The notes below the pieces were generated by a model. It saw only the letters and a list, made by a program, of their open reading frames with translations. It did not search any database and was not told the DNA's origin. Below are positions 8,373-14,262 of a DNA stretch of 45,647 nucleotides, piece after piece. The stretch's first letter is position 1. Each line of letters begins with the position of its first letter. This DNA is from Fimiplasma intestinipullorum (GTDB taxonomy: Bacteria > Bacillota_I > Bacilli_A > Erysipelotrichales > Coprobacillaceae): assembly GCA_018715065.1 (NCBI GenBank), contig DVMJ01000062.1, forward strand, positions 1-45,647, given 5' to 3'. The position numbers and the translations under genes are program-made.

Positions 8373-9192
8373 AAAAGGGCTGCTTGGTATTCTGGCTATT
8401 CTATTGCTTGGTTTGCTTTTTCTGGCGGCTAGACAACTCGAAAGTCAGACCGGCAGTCAACATGACACGTTAGGTGAAGATGCGACCATTACCGTAGCGG
8501 ATGAGTCCCTGACTTATGATGGTTCCGGTCTGATCAATTATTTAGAGGGTGTTACTGCCAGTGATGCCGATGGAACCGATCTTTCCGATCAGATGAACTA
8601 TATTATTGTCAGCGATGGCAATCAGAAATATGTGCAGTACAGCGTGAGCGGTCAAAATGGGCAGGTGGTCTATGCCAGAAGATCATTAGTCTTGGAAAAT
8701 TATCAGGGTCCTAGTCTGGAAGTGAGCGATCCATTACGCTTTGATGCCGAAGCATTAAATCAGTTGGTGCCCTATCTTGCTGAACAAGGGGATCTGAAAG
8801 CTTTGGATGGTTTTGGCCAGGATCAGACATCTTCCGTATCCTATCGGCGTACGAAAGAGGGCACCGGACGATATCTGATTCAGTTTACCTATACGAATGC
8901 TTTTCAGGATAGTGTATCTCAAACAGTGAATGCTTATATCAGTGGAGAAGTCTCTGATCCAAGTATTGAACTTGTCCAGAATTCGGTCGTACTCAGTGTC
9001 GGCTCTTCCTTTGTACCAACTGATTTCATCTTATCCGCCAATGACGGGACACAATCGGCAGTGGATCGTGTACAGATCAGCAATTACGTGAATACGGCTG
9101 TACCAGGAAAATATCGGGTCGTCTATGAACTGACTTCTGCCGATGGAACAGCTTATACGTCTTGTGCACTGGAAGTGGAGGTGCAGGGATGA
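8359..9192 (+). CDS. Second membrane-anchored Ig-like domain protein (277 aa)
   Basis: The ATG at 8359 is preceded by AGGAG at suitable spacing and lies inside the end of the kinase gene; farther upstream in-frame ATGs would only translate the Tyr-tail region in a wrong frame. The N-terminus GLLGILAILLLGLLFLAA is a signal anchor. The extracellular part contains Ig-like repeats, including YLEGVTASDADGTDLSDQ and a closing PGKYRVVYELTSADGT that aligns with PGVYQVAYTASSRDGR of the 4645-5466 protein, so the two are paralogs. It ends in an ATGA overlap with the phosphatase gene. Function is unknown; a partner or sensor of the kinases is likely from context. Confidence 0.7.
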   Translation: MLQNKKGLLGILAILLLGLLFLAARQLESQTGSQHDTLGEDATITVADESLTYDGSGLINYLEGVTASDADGTDLSDQMNYIIVSDGNQKYVQYSVSGQNGQVVYARRSLVLENYQGPSLEVSDPLRFDAEALNQLVPYLAEQGDLKALDGFGQDQTSSVSYRRTKEGTGRYLIQFTYTNAFQDSVSQTVNAYISGEVSDPSIELVQNSVVLSVGSSFVPTDFILSANDGTQSAVDRVQISNYVNTAVPGKYRVVYELTSADGTAYTSCALEVEVQG

Positions 9193-9908
9193 TCGATCTG
9201 CATATCCACATTCTGCCGGGAGTCGATGATGGAGCCAAGACGGTCTATACTGCTTTGCAGATGGCTGAAATGGCCGAGGACACGGGAACAGATATTATGG
9301 TTGTCACGCCTCATGCCAATATGCCCGGGATCTATGAGAATACTTATGATGATCATTATAAAGAAAAGTTTCGACTATTGGAACAAACCTTTCAGGAACA
9401 GCACTTACAGATTCAACTGATTCAGGGAATGGAGATCTTTGTAACGGATGATGTAGTAGAAAAGTTAGATCGACATGAATTGATTACGCTTAATCATACG
9501 CGGGTGCCGTTAGTCGAATTTGACTTCAATGAGCATTTTGATTATATGCAGACCATGCTTCAGACCTTGATCGATCACCATTATCAGCCCCTGTTAGCGC
9601 ATCCTGAGCGATATCGGACCTTCCGTTATGAACCAGAGAAAATGACTTTGCTCAAACAGATGGGAGTGCTGATTCAGGTGAATAAGTCGAGTGTCTTAGG
9701 CCATTTTGGACGTTCAATTCAAAAATGTGCGGATTTCTTCTTGAATCATGGTTGGGTCGACGTGGCGGCAAGCGATGCGCATGGTGTGCGCAGTCGAACA
9801 CCGGAACTCGATGACCTCTATTACTACTTGGATGCAGAATACGGCTTGGCCGAGACATTACTTGAGGACAATCCTAGACGTATACTGTCACCCGCCAAAG
9901 TGAAGTAG
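9189..9908 (+). CDS. PHP-family protein-tyrosine phosphatase, CpsB/YwqE type (239 aa)
   Basis: The start is the ATG that overlaps the stop of the upstream gene (ATGA); the earlier in-frame Met at 9162 has no RBS. Metal-binding motifs of the PHP fold are present in order: DLHIHILPGVDDG at residues 3-15, TPHAN near 41, GMEIFV near 80, HPERY near 138 and a SDAHG motif near 199. Family members use divalent metals to dephosphorylate the Tyr clusters of CpsD/Wzc-type kinases, here most likely the two kinases just upstream. It is the last gene of the operon and is followed by a hairpin terminator. Confidence 0.88.
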   Translation: MIDLHIHILPGVDDGAKTVYTALQMAEMAEDTGTDIMVVTPHANMPGIYENTYDDHYKEKFRLLEQTFQEQHLQIQLIQGMEIFVTDDVVEKLDRHELITLNHTRVPLVEFDFNEHFDYMQTMLQTLIDHHYQPLLAHPERYRTFRYEPEKMTLLKQMGVLIQVNKSSVLGHFGRSIQKCADFFLNHGWVDVAASDAHGVRSRTPELDDLYYYLDAEYGLAETLLEDNPRRILSPAKVK

Positions 9909-9918
9909 GTATATCTGC

Positions 9919-9948
9919 AAACAGTCCTCAGATAGCGAGGGCTGTTTT
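9919..9948 (+). terminator. Intrinsic terminator of the tyrosine-kinase operon
   Basis: AAACAGTCCTC pairs with GAGGGCTGTTT (one G-T wobble) across a short loop, then TTTT. It lies 10 nt after the phosphatase stop. Confidence 0.7.
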
Positions 9949-9954
9949 GCTGTG

Positions 9955-10012
9955 TCAAATATCCCAGGTAGTAAAGGGATATTTGAGAATGGATGGGTAA
10001 TGTTGCTATAAT
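9955..10012 (+). promoter_or_regulatory. 11-bp inverted repeat overlapping the promoter of the polyphosphate locus
   Basis: TCAAATATCCC (9955-9965) and GGGATATTTGA (9976-9986) form a perfect 11-bp inverted repeat with a 10-nt spacer and no following T-run. Its right arm overlaps a -35 TTGAGA (9983-9988), which is followed after 18 nt by TATAAT (10007-10012). The layout suits a repressor operator or activator site at the promoter of the VTC gene. The regulator is unknown. Confidence 0.5.
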
Positions 10013-10115
10013 GAAATATGTCCCATAATTGAACTTGATCTGCTGTTGCTTTTTCAATCATTTTTCAATCTTTCCTCACTATAATGAAAAGAGAAAAAAG
10101 TGAAGGAGGAGAGCG

Positions 10116-10838
10116 ATGCAAAAGCAATTGGTGTTTCAAAGATATGAATTAAAATTTCTGCTGTCAGAAGATCAAAAAGAAAGGCTGATGACCTATTTTC
10201 CTTGCTATATGCGACCAGATCCGTATGGGTTGACCACGATCCGTAATCTCTATTATGATTCTGATCATTATCGTTTGATTCGACGTTCGATCGAAAAGCC
10301 GGTCTATAAGTAAAAATTGAGACTGCGTGGGTATGGGAACATTCTACCAGACAGTCCGGTGTTTGTCGAACTCAAGAAAAAGTATAAAAAGATCGTCTAT
10401 AAACGCCGACTCAGTATGTCGGAAAGGGAGGTGACCGCCTGGCTGGATGGGATCAGTGTACCATCGGATCGATCGCAGATTGCCTGTGAGATCGAATATG
10501 TGCTGCATTACTATGAATCATTACATCCGGTCGTCTTCTTAGCCTATGATCGCAGTGCTTATTTTGGCAAAGAGGATGCGACTTTCAGAATCACTTTTGA
10601 TAAGAATATTGTGTGTCGTCAATCCGATCTTTCCCTAACATCTGCAGTATACGGGGCGTGCCTACTGCCCAAAGGACAGGTTTTGATGGAAATAAAAAGC
10701 ATGGGCGCTATTCCTCTCTGGCTGGTTCATTTCTTATCGGAAGAAAAACTATATCAGACTTCGTTTTCCAAATATGGTACCGCTTACCAGCGACTGATCC
10801 TGCCAAAATGGCAGAAAGAGTTGTTGCAGTATGCCTGA
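10116..10838 (+). pseudogene. VTC-domain polyphosphate polymerase, interrupted by one in-frame nonsense codon
   Basis: The two open stretches 10116-10310 and 10314-10838 are in the same frame and make one typical VTC domain of 240 residues. The N-terminal half has FQRYELKFLLS and ends EKPVYK; the second half continues KLRLRGYG, then FVELKKKYKKIVYKRR, CEIEYV, AYDRSAYFG, LMEIKS and FSKYGTAY. The TAA at 10311-10313 sits exactly where the family normally has a Glu codon between PVYK and KLR, so a single GAA to TAA change explains it. VTC proteins make polyphosphate from nucleotide triphosphate in a basic tunnel. The gene is either dead, read through, or affected by a sequencing error. It overlaps the DUF4956 gene by 8 nt. 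Confidence 0.85.
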
Positions 10839-13332
10839 GGGGTTATTTAGAGGCTTGTTTGATAACGACCTGACGACAGTCATCAGTGTCTCAGCATTTC
10901 TATGGTGCTTGTTTTTCCCGTTAGGACTGGGCCTGATCATGAGTGTCGCTTATATGTATCGTACCCGCTACACCAAGAGCTTTGTGATGACTTTGGCAAT
11001 TCTGCCGACGGTAGTATGCGTCGTCATCATGATGGTCAATGGTAATGTGGGAACCGGTGTCGCTGTTGCCTGGGCTTTTAGTCTGGTACGTTTTCGCTCT
11101 GTTCCCGGTACAGCTAAAGAAATATGTGCTCTGTTTCTGGCGATGGGAGCCGGTCTGATCACTGGTATGGGCTATCTTGGGTTTGCCTTACTGTTTACCC
11201 TGATTTTAAGTGGGATGTTCATGCTTTATCATCTGCTGGATCTAGGGGTTACAAAAAACAGCCATCGTTACCGCACTTTAAGTATCACGATTCCTGAAGA
11301 CCTGGATTATCATGATGTTTTTGAAGACATCTTTCAGCAGTATACTGTGAGCGCAGAGCTTATCCAAGTGAAAACAACCAATATGGGCAGTCTCTTTCGT
11401 TTGACCTATCATATTACCTTAAAAACGACAGGACAGGAGAAGGCAATGATCGATGCCTTACGCTGTCGAAATGGTAATTTAGAAATCATGCTTTGCCAGC
11501 AGGAAACGACGTGCTTGAATTATGACAAGGAAGATCATGGGTGTATTCATCGTTCTGTGTCTGTCACTCACAGCCTGCGCGAAGTCGATGCAGGACGCTC
11601 CCCTACCGACAATACCGCTTCTGTTGAAGTGGACTTTGCGAGTACGGATGAAGAAATGTTTACCAATCGAGATCTGGATGCCTCATATGATCCGAGTACC
11701 TGTATCCAAGTAACTTTCAATGGTGATCAAATCACGGCAACGTCGGACAGTGTTCAAATTAGCGGCACAACCATTACACTGACTGAAGAAGCCACTTATC
11801 TTTTTTCAGGTACGTTGGATGATGGCATGCTGAACATCGATGCCGATGAAAATGCCAAGCTTCCATTAGTTTTGAATGGTGTGGATATCAACAGTCAAAC
11901 CATGGCACCCCTGTATATACGAACAGCTGATAAGGTGTACATCACGCTGGCTGAAGGAACGACCAATACGTTATCGAACGGCGGGACGTTCACTTCAATC
12001 GATGATAACAACATCGATGCCACACTCTTTTCCAAACAGGATCTGACCATTAATGGAAGCGGTACCTTAACGATCACTTCTCCATCCGGACATGGTATTG
12101 TCTGTAAGGATGATCTGGTCATAACCGGCGGGGTGGTATCGATCAAATCTGCAGCGCATGGCATCGACGCCAATGACAGCGTACGCATAACAGGAAGCTC
12201 GCAGCTGACGATTCAGGCCGGTAAGGACGGGATCCATGTGGAAAATAGTGAGGATGCCTCATTGGGATTTCTTTATATCTCCCAGGGTCAGCTAAACATT
12301 GAGGCAGAAGGAGATGGCGTGAGTGCGAGTGCATCCATACAGATTGAAGATGGAGACTTTGAGATACTTGCCGGTGGGGGGAATACCAATGGCGAACAGG
12401 AAAACTCAGAGAACTGGGGAAATTTTGGAGGGCGTGGTGAAGAGCTGAACCCCATCGATCCTCATGACCATTCCTCAAATCGAGACGATGCAATGGTAAG
12501 ACCGACGGCCAATATTCTGATGACAACAACAGAAGAAAACGGGTCCAGCATGAAAGGCTTCAAAGCAGGAAGTGGCCTTTTGATCAATGGTGGGACCTTC
12601 AATATTGACTCTGCCGATGATGCTTTGCATACCAATACGTCTATGTATATCAACGCCGGAATATTCGAGTTAGCCAGCGGAGATGATGCCTTGCATGCCG
12701 ATGAGAGTTTGCTTATTCTAGATGGCAGTATTCATGTTTCCACATGCTATGAGAGAATTGAAGGATTAACAGTGGTGATCGAAGGTGGCAGCATCGATCT
12801 GGTCGCTACGGATGATGGGATCAATGCCGCTGGTGGTGTCGATACGAGTGGCTCTGCAGGCGGAAGAGACGGTATGTTTGGTGGTAATCCAACGTCCTCT
12901 AATGGTAATGGCAGTATTCAGATTTCTGGCGGAACTATTCAGATTCAGGCCAGCGGGGATGGAATTGATGCCAATGGAACCCTGGTCATCTCTGGTGGTT
13001 CGACAACGATCATTGGAGCGACACAAGGAGATACTTCCATTTTGGATTACGATACATCTGCCACCATCACAGGAGGAACCTTCATAGGAACAGGGGCATC
13101 CGGGATGACCCAAACTTTCAGTAATTCCACTTGTGGTGTTGTAACGGTTGATGTAGGGAATCAGTCCGCCGAAACGAAAATCGGCTTGTATGATGCAGAT
13201 GGGAATACCATTCTCACTTATACACCGGAAGAAGATTTTCAAATGCTCATTTTAAGTAGACCTCAACTGGCTTTGCAGGAGAGTTATATCTTAATGGTCG
13301 GTACAACGCGTCAAACCGTGCGTACCAGTTAA
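10831..13332 (+). CDS. Fused reading frame: DUF4956 membrane protein + Cthe_2159-like domain (833 aa), probably two genes joined by indels
   Basis: Residues 1-230 are a DUF4956 protein: membrane helices at ~20-40, 50-70 and 95-130, a FSLVRFRSVPGTAKEI loop and a small cytosolic domain ending GNLEIMLCQQET. From ~265 the frame becomes a carbohydrate-binding Cthe_2159-like beta-helix protein (TLTEEATYLFSGTLDDG, GSGTLTITSPSGHGI, SADDALHTN). VTC, DUF4956 and Cthe_2159-like genes commonly sit side by side as separate genes. Here residues ~231-250 (YDKEDHGCIHRSVSVTH) fit neither family, while another frame encodes a lipoprotein signal there. Adding one base near 11507 gives a DUF4956 end reading ETDVLEL-stop with an ATGA overlap. 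A fused product would strand the extracellular domain in the cytosol, so I regard the fusion as an artefact of two deletions. Confidence 0.7.
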   Translation: MPEGLFRGLFDNDLTTVISVSAFLWCLFFPLGLGLIMSVAYMYRTRYTKSFVMTLAILPTVVCVVIMMVNGNVGTGVAVAWAFSLVRFRSVPGTAKEICALFLAMGAGLITGMGYLGFALLFTLILSGMFMLYHLLDLGVTKNSHRYRTLSITIPEDLDYHDVFEDIFQQYTVSAELIQVKTTNMGSLFRLTYHITLKTTGQEKAMIDALRCRNGNLEIMLCQQETTCLNYDKEDHGCIHRSVSVTHSLREVDAGRSPTDNTASVEVDFASTDEEMFTNRDLDASYDPSTCIQVTFNGDQITATSDSVQISGTTITLTEEATYLFSGTLDDGMLNIDADENAKLPLVLNGVDINSQTMAPLYIRTADKVYITLAEGTTNTLSNGGTFTSIDDNNIDATLFSKQDLTINGSGTLTITSPSGHGIVCKDDLVITGGVVSIKSAAHGIDANDSVRITGSSQLTIQAGKDGIHVENSEDASLGFLYISQGQLNIEAEGDGVSASASIQIEDGDFEILAGGGNTNGEQENSENWGNFGGRGEELNPIDPHDHSSNRDDAMVRPTANILMTTTEENGSSMKGFKAGSGLLINGGTFNIDSADDALHTNTSMYINAGIFELASGDDALHADESLLILDGSIHVSTCYERIEGLTVVIEGGSIDLVATDDGINAAGGVDTSGSAGGRDGMFGGNPTSSNGNGSIQISGGTIQIQASGDGIDANGTLVISGGSTTIIGATQGDTSILDYDTSATITGGTFIGTGASGMTQTFSNSTCGVVTVDVGNQSAETKIGLYDADGNTILTYTPEEDFQMLILSRPQLALQESYILMVGTTRQTVRTS
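11522..13332 (+). pseudogene. Cthe_2159-like carbohydrate-binding lipoprotein, frameshifted near 11600
   Basis: In the frame starting at ATG 11522 the first residues are MTRKIMGVFIVLCLSLTACA, a textbook lipoprotein signal with lipobox LTAC. That frame loses homology after SMQDAP. At 11600-11603 lies CCCC; a fifth C would join it in frame to PTDNTASVEVDFASTDEEMF and the rest of the Cthe_2159-like beta-helix, which continues to 13332. The domain has repeated GGSxxI / DGIxA turns and acidic Ca-binding-type loops. Family members bind polygalacturonate or related glycans at the cell surface. The C-run may be a true mutation, a phase-variable tract or an assembly error. Confidence 0.7.
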
Positions 13333-13625
13333 AATGTAGTCTATAAAAACAATGATAATATGTCAAATTATAGAGTAAATGATAGTTAAATAATGGCAAT
13401 TGACGAAAAAACGAAAAACGCTGGAAAATCTAGGAAATTTCTTTCAGTAATCTTATCACCCTAATCATTTGATTTTTGTTAATTATATCATTCTTAAATT
13501 CATATATATCATTGTATAATGTTTGAATGAAAAAGTCTGAAATATCGTTCTGGACTGGTTGAAAACGTGCGATTTTACTTTCGCTGATCTTTATTGATGT
13601 ATGGATAAATAGGGGGGATGAAAGT
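13333..13625 (+). other. AT-rich intergenic region with promoter and one copy of a 22-nt repeat
   Basis: No gene is seen. It holds a 22-nt repeat at 13420-13441 shared with 14092-14113, a TATAAT at 13515-13520 with a weak -35 (TTCTTA, 13491-13496, 18-nt spacer), and an approximately 100-nt leader before the small gene at 13626. There is no clear terminator for the upstream locus. Confidence 0.5.
13420..13441 (+). repeat. 22-nt repeat, copy 1
   Basis: The sequence begins GCTGGAAAATCTAGG and ends AAATTTC. It matches copy 2 at 14092-14113 at 21 of 22 positions. In one frame both copies read NAGK[ST]RKF. Each lies in the intergenic region upstream of a gene of the surface-protein locus. Confidence 0.7.
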
Positions 13626-13820
13626 ATGTTTATTAAAGCTGTTCCAAATAATAGAGGTAAAAAAGGAACATACTATTGTTCATTAGTTGAATCTTATCGT
13701 GAGGCAGGTAAAGTCAAGCATCGTACCATCCAGAAATTCGGTTTGGTTGACAAGGAAGGAGTCGAGCTATTAAAAGCGAAATATGCCTATTTAATCAGAC
13801 AGCCTAAAAGAAAGAAATAG
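13626..13820 (+). CDS. Small basic protein resembling a solo IS1634-type transposase N-terminal domain (64 aa)
   Basis: The ATG follows a GGGGGG-rich RBS about 10 nt upstream. The sequence MFIKAVPNNRGKKGTYYC, LVESYREAGKVKHRT and KFGLVD resembles the N-terminal segment of IS1634/IS4-like transposases, where it precedes the catalytic domain (family resemblance by eye). Here the protein ends after 64 residues with a basic tail and no transposase follows. A close paralog (MFIKVIPNNRGKKGTYYC) lies at 17459-17659, so two solo copies frame the surface-protein and lipoprotein genes. It may be a domesticated nucleic-acid-binding domain or an inactive remnant; preserved reading frame, RBS and own terminator favour a functional gene. 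Confidence 0.6.
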   Translation: MFIKAVPNNRGKKGTYYCSLVESYREAGKVKHRTIQKFGLVDKEGVELLKAKYAYLIRQPKRKK

Positions 13821-13832
13821 GCTGTTTTTTTT
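13799..13832 (+). terminator. Intrinsic terminator of the 64-aa protein gene
   Basis: ACAGCCT pairs with AGGCTGT (7 bp), followed by eight T. The left arm is within the coding sequence and the stop codon is in the loop. Confidence 0.7.
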
Positions 13833-14061
13833 GCGCCTTACTTAATGATCGAGGCAGATAAACATCGGATAGGTGGTTATATTTGTATATAAAGCCGGAA
13901 TTATAAGTGGCAATTTATATCGTAAAATAAAAAATAAAGTCTCAATTGTAGTGTAGTAAATAAAACATAAAAAGCATTTTGGATCCGCTGTTCGGACTAG
14001 AGATGTTTTTTTTTAACTACGTAGAGGATGATAAAATGATCGCTTGATTTGAGAAAAAATA

Positions 14062-14086
14062 AATTATTACCGTAATAATTTTGACA
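14062..14086 (+). promoter_or_regulatory. Palindrome AATTATTAC-C-GTAATAATT abutting a TTGACA -35
   Basis: A perfect 9-bp inverted repeat with a one-base centre (14062-14080) directly touches TTGACA (14081-14086). No convincing -10 is found 16-18 nt downstream. It could be an operator for the surface protein gene; uncertain. Confidence 0.4.
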
Positions 14087-14091
14087 TAAAT

Positions 14092-14113
14092 GCTGGAAAA
14101 ACTAGGAAATTTC
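14092..14113 (+). repeat. 22-nt repeat, copy 2
   Basis: This matches copy 1 at 13420-13441 with one difference (A instead of T at position 10). It is placed 149 nt upstream of the surface-protein start. Confidence 0.7.
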
Positions 14114-14262
14114 ATTCGCCAAAAAAATACCCTCATTGTAGTGAAGATGTATCATATAGCAGACGAATCAATACGTATATTTATTATATAACGGATGAAC
14201 GGAAATGTCTACATTGTCGGGCGGACTGAATCGATACCAGAAAGGAAAGAGAGGAGAAGAAA

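Larger units (their letters stand above)
14053..14229 (+). pseudogene. Degenerate zinc-ribbon coding relic without start codon
   Basis: The frame reads NAGKTRKFHSPKKYPHC, then YIYYITDERKCLHCRAD and a stop. PHC and KCLHC look like the two halves of a C-x2-C...C-x2-C zinc ribbon in which the first Cys has become Tyr (YPHC). There is no in-frame ATG after the preceding stop at 14050. It overlaps the 22-nt repeat. It may be the tail of a lost gene or chance; I favour a relic. Confidence 0.35.
13835..14262 (+). other. 428-bp intergenic region upstream of the surface protein
   Basis: It contains a weak hairpin with a T9 run (13975-14015), a perfect palindrome abutting TTGACA (14062-14086), the second 22-nt repeat and a degenerate zinc-ribbon frame (14053-14229). 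Long untranslated leader and remnant DNA are both possible. No complete gene is supported. Confidence 0.5.

Noticed and set aside
12143..12529. Long antisense frame within the Cthe_2159-like region
   Set aside because: It is a shadow of the repetitive coding strand, without RBS or recognisable domain.
13975..14015. Hairpin with T9 as a terminator
   Set aside because: The stem is short and bulged, and no gene immediately precedes it; listed only as a note in the intergenic entry.
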